Source: Raphanus sativus
Taxonomy: Eukaryota > Streptophyta > Magnoliopsida > Brassicales > Brassicaceae
Direction of reading: 5' to 3'
Length of the DNA stretch: 64,000 nucleotides
Assembly: GCF_000801105.2 (NCBI RefSeq)
Contig: NC_079516.1
Location: 8,432,001-8,496,000, forward strand
A program made the translations under genes and the position numbers. The notes beneath the pieces were generated by a model. That model did not search any database and had not been told where the DNA came from. It was given only the letters and a program-made list of their open reading frames with translations. Positions 11,638-22,560 of this stretch are shown here, piece after piece. Each line of letters starts with the position of its first letter. The first letter of the stretch is position 1.

Positions 11638-12797
11638 CAGTGCCGTCTCTAGGGGAAGGTAAGTGTGTCACACACCCAAGGTCCACCTTTAAAAAAAAAT
11701 TAAATAAAAGTGTCCAAATTTTATTTTTTCTTGCAACAAGGACCCATAATATCATATATAATATTAAAGCAGGATTCTATTGTTAATAATTTGGATTATA
11801 CCCTTACTTTTTAAGTTATTTACAATGTTATGCTATTTCCTTATTAGATATTATTTTAATTATTTTCTTCATTATTCTCTATTTTTCTTTTTTGGTTAAA
11901 TTGATGCTAATAGCTTAGTCAAGTTTGGAAACATATGTATTCAGTTAAAAACGTCGACCATTATATAATAATGTGAATACAAAATGTAAAATCTCTTTTA
12001 TCATTTTCATTTCAAAAATGTGCTACTATATTTATTATTATAAAAATATATCTACTATAACTTTTTATATAATAATTTTTGAATGTTATTGTTTTCTAGT
12101 TTAGAATTTTCTTACAAACACTAAACTAAAAACTATCAGTACTTTTATCAAAATAGTAATGAAAGATTTATTATGTTTGAAATTTTTGACAATGAAAATT
12201 CAGTACGCAAATTTGATATTATAATATGCAGAAATACCAGAATATGTAAACAAATATTTTAACAAACAATCTATTAATGTGTATAAAATATTTTAATAAT
12301 AACAATTTTGTCTAAACAAAATATATTATTCAACAAAATATTATCAAATACATTTTTATCAACTAAATTATATCCATCATTTAATATAATAGAGAAGGAT
12401 TGTAAATAGATAAATTATACAATTTTAATTCTCATATATGTATATTTATATAGAAATTTAAATAAATTCAAGAAATTAATAATACTAGCAAATTAGTTAT
12501 GTCAACACATACTAATACGGGTTATATATCAAATGCCAGATCTATCTGTTTAACCACAAGTTTGGGTCAAATATAAAAATATTGATTGAAACTTTAAAAA
12601 AGATTAAGCAAACAAAAAAACTTTAAAATTTTTACTTTTATAATAAAAAGTTACAAATTCATACATATTTTATGAAAAAAATCAACAAAAACATATTCGT
12701 GCTTTTAGAGCGCGGATCAAAATCTAGTATTTAATTAATTATATTGCATATAGAATAAATTTGTTCTAGGGGATAATATGAGGTTGAGCTGGGCCTG
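11638..12797. mobile_element. Non-autonomous hAT element interrupted by a Helitron
   Basis: The left end is CAGTGCCGTCTCTAG; the right end read inward is CAGGCCCAGCTCAAC. The flanking 8-mers are identical, GAAGGAGG at 11630-11637 and at 12798-12805. Eight bp is the target-duplication length of hAT transposase. Subtracting the Helitron at 11752-12727 leaves a hAT of about 184 bp, close to the 178-bp hAT at 47278-47455, with similar termini. Confidence 0.8.
11752..12727 (+). mobile_element. Non-autonomous Helitron nested in hAT
   Basis: The left end is TCATATATAATATTAAAGC, preceded by A. The right end carries a decayed hairpin (CGTGCTTTTAGAGCGCGG) and ATCAAAATCTAG, followed by T. The body is 976 bp of AT-rich non-coding DNA. 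It sits inside the hAT element at 11638-12797 and is therefore the younger insertion. Confidence 0.8.
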
Positions 12798-13266
12798 GAA
12801 GGAGGCCGATAGCTAGAAGAGCACGGCCGCCCGGCCGCTGGCTACCTAAGCTTTTAAACATAAGTTCTTTTTTTTAAAACCTGGCTTGGCTGTTAGGCTA
12901 TTTTTTGAATGTTTGAAAAATGGAAATCAATTTATGGGGTTTTAAGCATTTTCTCTTGAAATATATAAAATACGGCTATATAAGATACACATAATATGAC
13001 CACGTACCATGAACGTGTAGCTATCAGCTTACGCCTAACACCTTAGTCAAAATTGAATGTTTACTGGACTCCGTTTTCTTTCGCTTTTGATTTGACTAAT
13101 TGACTCTTTTTTATATTTGCCTATTTCTCAGCTTTATAAGGTTATATTCTAAATAGTCTAATACATAAGAACATATTAGTGGTGAGTTATAGTTATGGGC
13201 ACAACAACTACTTTCAATTAAATTAATGACAATATATAATACATTTGTACAGAATAAGTATTCAAT

Positions 13267-13308
13267 CATTATGAATGTGTCAGTTTCAAAAAAAAACATT
13301 ATGAATGT
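13267..13308 (+). repeat. A-tailed micro-insertion with 12-bp direct repeats
   Basis: CATTATGAATGT at 13267-13278 and 13297-13308, identical copies. The insert 13279-13296 is GTCAGTTTC followed by A9. The A tail abuts the right repeat, as expected for target-primed reverse transcription in + orientation. Confidence 0.6.
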
Positions 13309-13643
13309 AAAATATAGCTTCGAGTGTAAACAAATAAGAAAAAAGTTTTGCGAAAAAGAAAAAAGAGTAGCCAAAATTATAAGTGTTCAGCTTTCAGCTT
13401 ATGGAAATTGTTCAGCAACGGATATGAATCATAAATATTTTTGGATTCGCTTTCTGTAAGTCAATATCAAACTTAACTGTTTTCAACGTTTATGTACATA
13501 TACGAAGTATGCAAAAAAGAAAGGAAGTATATTTACGAAGTTGATAATAAAGCCAAAAGGGTCACATTTGAACACGTGCGGGTTATCAGATAAATCAGTT
13601 CGTGGCTTGTTTTTTCTCCTACCAAGGTTATTCAAATTAAAAT

Positions 13644-13686
13644 GCATGAAAGTTTATTTGACCAGAAAAAAAAAGCATGAAAGTTT
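13644..13686 (+). repeat. A-tailed micro-insertion with 12-bp direct repeats
   Basis: GCATGAAAGTTT at 13644-13655 and 13675-13686, identical copies, enclosing ATTTGACCAG plus A9 (13656-13674). Confidence 0.6.
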
Positions 13687-14450
13687 CACAAAGATATGAC
13701 TTTTGTTACGGTCATATTGTAACGTCACGTATGCTCAACCGGCACGTGGATCTCACAATTTGGCTGATGATCCGCGCGTTATCTTTTTTTTTCACATTAG
13801 AAACATTTGTTTACCTATGGATTATGGAATCCCTGTGTGGGTTCTTTTTAGTGCTTTATTTTCACTCTCACAATAGCACAAATCACTTTTTGACTGGTTA
13901 TCTATCTTTTCATTACACTAATTAAAATACACTTAATTTAAAAAAATTCTAGATCTATAATTGAAAAATAAATCATTTCTGATGATGTAACTAAATCAAT
14001 TTTGTAAACTTTTTACATTATAAACTCAGATGTTGCAATCACATATAATGTAATGTCCTCAGGATTGATAATCATGTTAGTGACCCTTTACTCGGTTGTG
14101 AATTTCATTATTTTTCAGATTTGAAATACTTGTTTACTGTACAACACCATATGATTTTATTATGCTTCATTCATTTGATATTTTGAATCACTCTAGATAA
14201 GTGAGATAATTCAAACATCTTTCCACGAATCTAATTTAAACACGTTTAACTCGAAAAATTAGATGTATGACAAAAATAAATGTATTTTAATAATATAGAC
14301 AACCAAATAAAATTTCAACTCTTTTAACATACAGTAACAATACTACAAATTAATAATAATTGGGTACTGATTTACACTAAAAATAATATAATGATGATTA
14401 GAAACAAAAACTATGGAAAAAAAGAAAAAAGAAGAAGATGATACATGCAA

Positions 14451-14649
14451 GTATCTTTTTAGAAACCGGGCTTTGTAGCCTGGTGGTAATGGAACCTCGG
14501 CTGAGGTGCCCGCCACCCAGCTTCGAAACCCGGCCACAGCGATTTAACATCCTTATTGCTGGGGCGCTGGACCCTTTCGGGGGATATTTGGGAAAGTGGC
14601 TGCCCAGACACCAGAGATATCAAAAAAAAAAAAAGTATCTTTTTAGAAA
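14451..14649 (+). mobile_element. tRNA-derived SINE with target duplication
   Basis: The body at 14466-14634 opens with an A-box-like TAGCCTGGTGGTAATGG. About 35 bp further on is a B-box-like GCTTCGAAACCCGG, the internal RNA polymerase III promoter of tRNA-derived SINEs. It ends in A13. A 15-bp target duplication, GTATCTTTTTAGAAA, is perfect at 14451-14465 and 14635-14649. Length and sequence fit the crucifer S1-type SINE family (from memory). It is transcribed by Pol III and mobilised by LINE enzymes. The perfect duplication suggests a fairly recent insertion. Confidence 0.85.
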
Positions 14650-15379
14650 GACGTTGAAAGCAGATAAAGCCAAATAATCTCTTAAACATGAGATGGCTCG
14701 AAGTTATTGTTGTTTGGGGTTCAAGGGGGCATGTATCTTGACTCCTTCCAAGCAACCATTTTCTTTTACCTTGCTTTTGGCCATAAGTGCGAAAGCGAAA
14801 AGAATGAATAAAATATAGCCTCCTAAGATTATTGGATAATGGATTCGATTGTGTAATCATATTTGCAACGCCAAATCATATTGGGTATCGATCCAGCAGT
14901 TTTCTTGGATTTTGGCTTAACCATTTTCACATCGATCTTGTTATTTTATATGAGGGGATGTGAAATTCCACATTAGTAATTTAGATAAGATATGTGGACT
15001 CTACTTCATCGATTTACTCATTACGTTTGCTAAATATGGATGCAAAAGTGCAAAAATTCCATGAATCATGTGATGATTTATTTGACGAAATGATACACCT
15101 TTCTTAAAATGCTCATTCATATACATATGAAGACCAAATATCTTTTCTCTAAAATGAATAGTATATCTAAATATACACCTCTCATATATTATTTGAGGAA
15201 TATTGCAATCTGTGAAATATGACAAATGTCATCTCTTGAATCACTTTTAATCTTTAGAAAAATAAGTTTGTATATCTAAACATATAATATATTTCTCATT
15301 GAATAACTATAAAATCACTTACTAATATACAAAAAAGATTATTTCTAATTTCCTTAAATAAAAACAATAAATTACCTAA
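14650..15379. other. Intergenic DNA
   Basis: Nothing gene-like is seen. Composition becomes strongly AT-rich after 15250. Confidence 0.5.
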
Positions 15380-15518
15380 TATAACTAATATATATATATA
15401 TATATGAGATGAATACTTTTGACTAATAAAAATATTATAAAAATTGTGTATCATTTATCATTTTTAAGCTTATACTATTAAAATACATTAAACAATCACA
15501 TTAATCATATAATATACT

Positions 15519-15787
15519 ACCTCAGTTTCAAAAAGATGCATATTTTAGAGGAACATTTTGTTTTTAAAAAAATATATTTTTTATATTTTCAATGCAATTT
15601 TGGTCAACTAATAATAAAAAAATTGTGAAGTTCAAAAATATTAATTGCAATTTGTAAAATCTTATTGGTTAAAAAGTATATGAAATATAAAATTACAGAA
15701 AACTATGCATTTATAACTAAGTTTCAATATATTTTATTAAAAAATGTGAAAATTCTAAAACATGTGTATTTTTTAAACGGAAGAAAT
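15519..15787. mobile_element. Stowaway-like MITE, degenerate
   Basis: CTACCTCAGTTTCAAAAAGA at the left and, inverted, TTTCTTCCGTTTAAAAAATA at the right resemble the CTCCCTCCGTTTC termini of Stowaway MITEs. The interior is AT-rich and non-coding. Confidence 0.5.
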
Positions 15788-15946
15788 AAATTTGATTTTT
15801 TAAAAATATAATATTTTTTTTTTTAAAATACTATAAAATTACTAAAACCGTTAAAAATCTTACATTGGAAATTTTGTAATCAATGGTTTAAATTTTTTGT
15901 TTTAACAAAATACAAATGAAACAAATTTATATGAGTAGGAAATTTC

Positions 15947-15948
<2 letters not shown>

Positions 15949-15980
<32 letters not shown>
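15949..15980. repeat. (TA)n microsatellite
   Basis: About 32 bp of TA dinucleotides followed directly by a T-run. Confidence 0.9.
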
Positions 15981-15989
<9 letters not shown>

Positions 15990-16280
15990 TTTATTATTGT
16001 TAAAAGTATTATGACTTTTAATATCGTTTAAGTTAAACTATATGCTATATACAAAAATCAAGTTTCAAAAATTTAGAAACATGTATCATATTTGAACAAA
16101 TAACAATTAAATATTTTACAAGTTTAATTTGATCAAATCATTAAAATATATTTTATATATCTTTTTATTTTTCAAAAAGTTCTAAGAATATTTAACTTTT
16201 CGCATGATGCGGATTATTAAAACATTAATATTTTAAGAATTGTCTAACTCCACACAAAGCGGAGATCTTTACCTAGTATA

Positions 16281-17330
16281 AGAGCATCTCCAACTCACCT
16301 CTATATTTGTCTATATATGCTATAATAGAATAAAATCTACTCCATTCCACCTCTATTTTTTTCCATAAAATTGAGATTGTTATTTTCTCTTCTATATTTA
16401 GGAGAAGAAATAGCATTCCTCTATAATAAAAGCATACTTTTTTTAATTTACATAATAGTACTTTAACTTTTTGTGATTATAACTAAAATATATGCTTATG
16501 TAGAAATACATTATTTTTACATATAAAACCCAATTATTTTTTGTTTACATATATAATATTCTTAATTTTACAGTTATAAATAAAATAAATAAATAATATT
16601 TTTTTATGTGAAAGTATATATTTTTAACAAATAGTACTTAAATTTTATATTTAAACTAAAATAATTAATTATAGTTTAATTATTAAAAATTCCACATAAA
16701 TTTTACATATTGATAACATATTTAAGTTGAACTAGATATTAATTAATACATCATATTAAAAAAACTTAATATTCTGATAAATTACTCATGGATCTATAAA
16801 GATCGTTAGAATATTGTCCAAATGAAATAGATAGACATGGAACTTGTTGAATTTATTGCTGGTTACTTCAAATATCAGATGATAAAGATAACCAATTCTA
16901 AGAGTTTTTAAGTCGATTCAAAAATATCAAAGATAAAAGGCTCATTTCTCATTTCATAATGTATTAGTTGATTATTTATGAGAAACTTATAGTAATAAAG
17001 ACGTTAGATAATGTCTACTTTGTTTTATTATTTGTGTTTAATGTTTTTGAAATAGAATGTTTAAATTAAATAATATTATACTTTTATGAAAAATTTCAAA
17101 AAGATATAATGAGTAGGTTACTTTTCAACATTTATAAGTTAAAGGTGTTAATTGTAAAACTAAAAATAATATTTTATGAATATTTATTTTTAGAGGAAAA
17201 AATAGAGAATTACATTAGAGAAAAAAATATAGAAATATATTAGAGATAATCTCACTTCTATTATAGAGTTTCTCTATTATAGAAGAAAAAATAGAGGAAT
17301 ACATTCTATATAAGTTATAAATCAAACAAT
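16281..17330. repeat. Repeat of the AGAGCATCTCCAAC family
   Basis: Starts AGAGCATCTCCAACTCACCT, a very common crucifer repeat start, followed by many copies of the CTCTATTTTTT / AAAATAGAG words. Similar words in inverted form occur at 17200-17310, giving a fold-back character. No clean right terminus or target duplication was found. Confidence 0.45.
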
Positions 17331-17423
17331 CTAATATACTCCATAAGAATCTCATATAACTAAGACAACGAGAACCAAATATATTAACCAATCATGTAGC
17401 TTAGCCACCCGCAGAGGTCACAG

Positions 17424-17468
17424 CTCATCCCAAGTTCTTTTTTTTTTGTAACAACTCATCTCAAGTTC
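17424..17468 (-). repeat. T-run micro-insertion with 14-bp direct repeats
   Basis: CTCATCCCAAGTTC (17424-17437) and CTCATCTCAAGTTC (17455-17468) flank an insert that reads TTGTTAC plus A10 on the - strand. The full LINE at 22290-28141 also ends GTTAC plus an A tail, so the insert matches the last bases of a resident LINE family. Confidence 0.6.
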
Positions 17469-18334
17469 GGACACTGATTTTAGGGAGGGACACTTTAAAT
17501 GAAGAATGGTAGTTTGTCCGTTTTGGTTCTTGTCTATGATCGAAGATAGGGTAATTGATTCCAAAAATGTAGATACTCTAAAACGAAAAGGAAAAACACA
17601 TATATATATTAGTTTAAGATATAACTTTTTTTCTTTTGTAAGAAAGTTGTAAGATATAATTCCATTAATCAAAACTCATCTTTAGCATGGTTTGACGAAT
17701 ATTTTCTTATGACACAAATTTTCTGTAACTAACCTGTTTTAAAATTTGAACCCTCAAAATTAAGGTTCGTCATGGTTAAAACTATTGCTTCATGCGCCAA
17801 AAATTATATAACATTTATAAAGCATCACAAACTTGTAGTATAATGGTCTAAAGAGGATACACTATTTTACATATTTTACAAGTTTAACTATATAGGACTG
17901 GGCCAAACTAAAATTAATTAAAACATTTGTATAAATTATTTAGTCTCTAATCCACATTTATTTCAGATCTTGTAAATCCGAAGAGTTGTTTTACATTCAT
18001 ATATATATACATTAAATATTTTAAGTAGCTAATTGTTGATTTGTATGTTGCATCATTGCACAAAGGTCAATACTAATCTTCCCAGTTTCGTCTCAATTTT
18101 ACCAAGTTTCTTTGAAATAAGACGCATTAACCTACCAAGGAGAACATTCGTGCAAAATGTGTTTGTTCGAACCTTCGACGAAGCATAGTTTTTATGTTTG
18201 TTACACAAAAAAAAACATATTTTTAATGTAATCAAATATTCTTACCATTTATTACATGACATCTCACTTTAGTAAGACAGTAACAAATCATGTCTAATTT
18301 GGACATTTAACACACACGCACACTTTTCTCTCCC
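17469..18334. other. Upstream region of ERF1
   Basis: AT-rich DNA with no transposon end seen. Any regulatory elements of ERF1 should lie here. I found no unambiguous GCC box or EIN3-type palindrome by eye. Confidence 0.4.
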
Positions 18335-18342
18335 TATAAATA
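18335..18342 (+). promoter_or_regulatory. TATA box of ERF1
   Basis: TATAAATA sits in a CT-rich context (CTCTCCC just upstream) 103 bp before the ERF1 start codon. That implies a transcription start near 18365-18375 and a leader of about 75 nt. No upstream ATG lies between this and the start codon. Confidence 0.75.
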
Positions 18343-18444
18343 GACATCGTCAAGCCACTAGCGATCCTAACTGAAAACAGAGTAGTTTGTGAAGAAGAAA
18401 AAAAAACAGAGTATCCCCTTGAATATTCAACTCTAGTTTTCTAT

Positions 18445-19077
18445 ATGGATCCATATTTTGTCCAGTCACCGTTCTCCTCCTTCTCGCCGGAATATTCTCC
18501 GGAATCTTTCTCATCCTCATCTTCCAACAACTACTCTCTCCCCTTCAACGAGAACGACTCGGAAGAAATGCTTCTCTACGGACTAATCGAGCAGTCCACG
18601 CAACAAAACGTTCTGGTCAAAACAGAGGAAGAGACCGGAACGTCAAGAAAGCCAGAGAAGTCGTACAGAGGCGTAAGACGACGGCCGTGGGGGAAGTTCG
18701 CGGCGGAGATAAGAGACTCGACCCGAAACGGTATTAGGGTTTGGCTTGGAACGTTTGAAAGCGCCGAAGAAGCGGCTCTTGCGTATGATCAAGCGGCTTT
18801 TTCGATGAGAGGCTCGTCGGCGATTCTAAATTTTCCGGCGGAGAGAGTGAAAGAGTCGCTTTCGGAGATTATGTATAGCTACGAGGATGGGTGTTCTCCG
18901 GTTGTGGCGTTGAAGAGGAAACACTCGATGAGAAGGAGAATGACCAATAGGAAGACGAAAGATGCTGACTTTGATCACAGCTCCGTGAAGTTAGATAATG
19001 TGGTTGTGTTTGAGGATTTGGGAGAACAGTATCTTGAGGAGCTTTTGGGTTCTTCTGAAAACAGTGGGGCCTGGTGA
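18445..19077 (+). CDS. ERF1: ERF1, AP2/ERF transcription factor (group IX)
   Basis: Intronless 210-residue protein. A serine-rich N-terminus ([20 protein letters not shown]) is followed by an AP2/ERF domain at about residues 73-131, starting [20 protein letters not shown]. It has the Ala and Asp that mark the ERF rather than the DREB branch. A basic stretch [16 protein letters not shown] (157-172) is a likely nuclear signal. An acidic EDLL-type activation motif, [16 protein letters not shown], lies near the C-terminus. The whole protein, including non-domain parts, matches Arabidopsis ERF1 (At3g23240, about 218 residues, from memory). The family binds GCC-box promoters and integrates ethylene and jasmonate signals downstream of EIN3. 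The start is the first ATG after the TATA box. No lesions are seen, so it is probably functional. Confidence 0.95.
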   Translation: MDPYFVQSPFSSFSPEYSPESFSSSSSNNYSLPFNENDSEEMLLYGLIEQSTQQNVLVKTEEETGTSRKPEKSYRGVRRRPWGKFAAEIRDSTRNGIRVWLGTFESAEEAALAYDQAAFSMRGSSAILNFPAERVKESLSEIMYSYEDGCSPVVALKRKHSMRRRMTNRKTKDADFDHSSVKLDNVVVFEDLGEQYLEELLGSSENSGAW

Positions 19078-19137
19078 AGATTGTTTTCTGTAGAATTTGT
19101 GTTTATAGGGGCTTTTCGATGTTTCTAAGTTTAGGCT

Positions 19138-19193
19138 CCAATATTTGTTTTCATTTTTATTGTTTTTTTTTTTTGGCAATCCGCCAATATTTT
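19138..19193 (-). repeat. Poly-T insertion in the ERF1 3' flank
   Basis: CCAATATTTGTTTTCATT (from 19138) and CCAATATTTTCATTCG (from about 19185) form an imperfect direct repeat. Between them, on the - strand, are CGGATTGCC and A13 among other bases. This looks like another tail-type insertion, here within the probable ERF1 3' UTR. The direct repeat is imperfect, so the call is tentative. Confidence 0.35.
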
Positions 19194-19486
19194 CATTCGT
19201 GACAGTCTAATATTTGATATATTGAGAAAACATCGAAACCAACTCTTCCTTATTTTTGTGATACTTGACCTCTGTAAATTTTCTCGTTGCTGCAAAGTAT
19301 TTATCCTCAAGACGTGAAACAAACTCTTAGCATGTAGTATTGTTTATAAGTGGGGATGGAGACGTCATTCATTATTTAGAATATACTGTACATAAATTTT
19401 GATTTTAGATTTGGAAAAGGTTTATGAATTACGAGCCTGTTAAACTATTATTATGAGCATTTAGGAGCGAACTACATTTATACTAT

Positions 19487-20351
19487 GGGTGTGATTAGTA
19501 AACAAGTGGTGTAACTAGGTGGCAATAGAAGAAAAAGTGAAAAATAGAAAAATGTGTTATACTCGTTTCCTCCTTATTTTAACTGCGAGATAGTTCATCA
19601 AAACCAAAACATCTTTCTTTTATTTGAGGTGCCAGGTTATCATCCATTGGTCTTTCCAAATAAGAGCGGTTTCAAACTGAAGTTGCGGTGTTGGTGGATC
19701 CGGTGGGGGTCATAGGGTTATTGGAGTAGTCAGGTGCCTCTGAACTTCAGAAAGGAGGAGTAGAGGTGGTTATTTGCGGTGTTTGGCAGCTGGATCTTCG
19801 ACAGGATCTGATTCGTCGGTTTGCCACCTCGGTGCGGTTTCATTATCGTTTACTGCCACTTCCGTGTTTTCGATGGTGTCTTTCATCTACAGGTGGTAGG
19901 GCTTTGTAGTAACTAGTAAGGTAATTTTTTGGAGGCGAGTGCCTGAGCAAGCCATTATATAATGGCTCATTCTCATATGTTTACTGGTGCCTTCCATTGA
20001 AGCTCTGGATAATGTGTGTTGCGCTATCCAGTCATACCCTTCAAATGCTTCCCGAGTGGTCTTTCCTCTTGTTCTCAGTTTCAGTTCGATATTGTGTTTT
20101 TTTACTGTTTTTTGTTGTTGTGATCTGTAGTTTTCATTTTTTGCTGTTGTCTTTACTACTAGTTTGTCATAATAACTTCTGTCACAAATTTGAAAATGGC
20201 AATACAAGTTTAATATGTTTACCAAAAAAATGGATTTTTCTTTTATTTTCATTTTCATTTTCATCTGATTGGTGATGAAAAGTTGGAATGAAAGTAAATG
20301 TCAAATCAACAACAAAATTTTACTCTAATGAGAGTACATACGATCACACCC
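19487..20351. mobile_element. TIR element candidate carrying a GC-richer insert
   Basis: The left end GGGTGTGATTAGT and the right end (reverse complement GGGTGTGATCGTA) share nine terminal bases. Both are flanked by TAT. This resembles PIF/Harbinger-type elements, though TAT is not the usual TWA target. The interior from about 19640 to 20235 is near 45 percent GC on the + strand and ends GTTTACC plus A7, like a plant LINE 3' end. A truncated LINE may therefore be nested here. Confidence 0.4.
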
Positions 20352-20427
20352 TATATGAGTATATGCTGTGTAATCAGGAGCGACCTAATCTACTAACGAA
20401 GTTTTTAAAGTGTATTGATTTAAATAG

Positions 20428-21683
20428 GGGAGAATTGGAAAAATGAGACTTTAAACTTTTGTTTGTCACAATAGGACTTTTCATATTTTTGGTAATTTTG
20501 GACATGTTTTACATTTCTTTAATGGAGAAAATAATAAATTGAATTTTAAAATTTTTAAAAAATATGAAAGCTGTTGGAAACATAAGTATGACAATATATA
20601 TGTTTAAATTTTTTTTAAAAAAGTTGGAATCATATTTTATTTTATCTTCTAGCTACAGTTAGAATATTCATTCTGGTAATCTACCTAGTTTATATGTGTG
20701 ATTCTAAGTTTTAAACATAGATATATCAAAAGTATATACCGTAAACTAACCTTTCTTATATATTCTAGCAAAGATAGAATTGGTTACGTTATAATCAAGA
20801 AATATGTCTTCGATCTACCTATAGCTTGATAATGATATATAGTCACAACTCAATGATATATCTTGGTTATATTACGTGTCATAGCTTGTTCTGCCTTTTA
20901 CCTTATTTGACGCCTACATGAAGAATACGATTCTCACCTACTATAAGGTGTTCTGCCTTGGTAGTATACATATTCTAGGCAAATCGTAAAAATATGAAAA
21001 CTTCTATATTCGGTTAAAAAGAAGTTTTGTTGCAAAATAGAAATATTTCTGCACAGTTGAAAGTTTTAAAATTAATTTTAGGAGCAATATATACAAACAG
21101 AAAGTTTTAGGACAACTCCTTGATTAGTCAAAAGTTTGAGGACCTGTTTTGCAAAACTACCTAAATTGGCCATTGGTGCTTTTCGACAAGCTTTCTTTCA
21201 ATCTGCGACGACGAAGACTGATTCCGATTTAACAAATACAGTGGCGTGAAGCAAATAACACGGCGAGGTTGGAGCCTTTGCATATGAGACGGAGGAGTGA
21301 CATCGTGAGTTGACGCCGTGGAGGAAGCATGGTCACAGCGATTGGAACCGAACATGACCATGAACTTGACGAGACGAAGCCGGAGACGAATCCAATCCAG
21401 CACGAAGAAGAGCATGGAGACGAGGCGCTAAAGAAGAAGATTGGAAGATTTTTTTACTTTCTATTTTTACTTTGTCGAAGAAGACGATGGTGTGAATTTT
21501 TTTTTTTTACTTCTTTTGTTTTTTAATAAAAACTTAAATTAATTATAAATATTAAAATCAATTAGGTTAATTGAAGGGTATAATGGTATTAAAGGAAATA
21601 TAAATCCTAGTTACCTAAATAATCTTCTACAAATCTTATTGTGACAACTATAGTTTAAAGTGTCTTATTTTTCTAATTTTCCC
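20428..21683. mobile_element. Mutator-like element, probable Pack-MULE
   Basis: The termini GGGAGAATTGGAAAAATGAG and (inverted) GGGAAAATTAGAAAAATAAG continue as related sequence for about 50 bp, including TTGTCACAATA in both. A perfect 9-bp target duplication, TTTAAATAG, lies at 20419-20427 and 21684-21692, the length typical of MULEs. There is no transposase frame. The segment 21175-21460 is far more GC-rich than the rest and has a 39-codon open stretch beginning MVTAIGTEHDHELDETKPET. This suggests captured host gene sequence, which I could not identify. Confidence 0.8.
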
Positions 21684-21692
21684 TTTAAATAG

Positions 21693-22271
21693 ACACCAAC
21701 TGAAAAAGATGGTCAGGTGTTCTAATGAAAATCGTAACTTGACTTTTCTGCGATTGGCTGCAACTTCTAGAAACTTGTGGTACTGCGATTATTTAATTTC
21801 TGGTTGGAGGAAATAATTTCTAGGTAATATATGTGGGTAAAATTGTGGAAATATTGAATTGAATAACTTTTGTTCTTTTAGTGGAAAATCCAAAATCGCG
21901 TGCTTCTTTGAATTAAAATATATATTTTTATTTCGTTCTAGTATAATTTAATGGTCTAAAAGTTTGAACAATATTTTGCAAAGGTTTTAGAAAATATTTA
22001 TGCCCTTTTTCAAAAAAGAAGGTTTTAGAAAATAAAATATTTAAGCCCGTTTTCAAAAAAGAAGGTTTTAGAAAATAAGTAAGCCACACAATTGTTTTGG
22101 TAGTTCAGGCCACCAGAACGGTCTGTCATAACTTTGGGTTTGCTTGCGTATGGGCATTGACTGAGTAATGGAGGCGGCAGTGATATTTTCTTTCCAAAGT
22201 ATATAATAATCGGAATATTTATCTATTTATAATATTTATTTCACTAAAAATAAAATCTTAATGCAAACCTT
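21693..22271. other. Intergenic DNA with short tandem repeats
   Basis: AAGGTTTTAGAAAATA occurs three times (21981-21996, 22019-22034, 22062-22077). The spacers are related and both end TTTTCAAAAAAG. The unit may have begun as an A-tailed micro-insertion that was then duplicated. Otherwise nothing is seen. Confidence 0.55.
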
Positions 22272-22560
22272 GCAAGAACTAATTTCTTTTTTTTTTGTAA
22301 CTGGCTTTCATTGCATTAAAATAAATAAACTGAAAATGATACAGGCCCTTAGGCAGTGTTCTGTAGGCAAGGCCCAAGTGAAAATAAAAATAAAGCCCTA
22401 GAAGGATTCTCATTCTGAACTAGCATGTGCACATCTGATCTGCCAGAGGCCCAAGTGAATTAAATTGTCACGTTTGTTGGTAGTTGGTTGATGGAAAGGT
22501 TATGAGAAGGAGAGAAGTCACGGGAGAGTAATGAATGGAGGAGAACTGATCGGTCTGAAG

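Larger units (their letters stand above)
12806..14450. other. Intergenic DNA
   Basis: 12806-12850 is a short GC-rich patch. The rest is AT-rich. It contains the two micro-insertions at 13267-13308 and 13644-13686. Short frames present here lack any domain or composition signal and are not called. Confidence 0.5.
15380..16276 (+). mobile_element. Helitron remnant, 3' end clear
   Basis: The right end has a hairpin (CTCCACACAAAGCGGAG, about 16248-16264) followed by ATCTTTAC and CTAG at 16273-16276, then T. This is a standard Helitron 3' terminus. The 5' border is not certain; the AT-rich GAGATGAATACTTTT context near 15400 is my best guess. A Stowaway-like MITE (15519-15787) and a (TA)n tract (15949-15980) lie inside. 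Confidence 0.55.
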
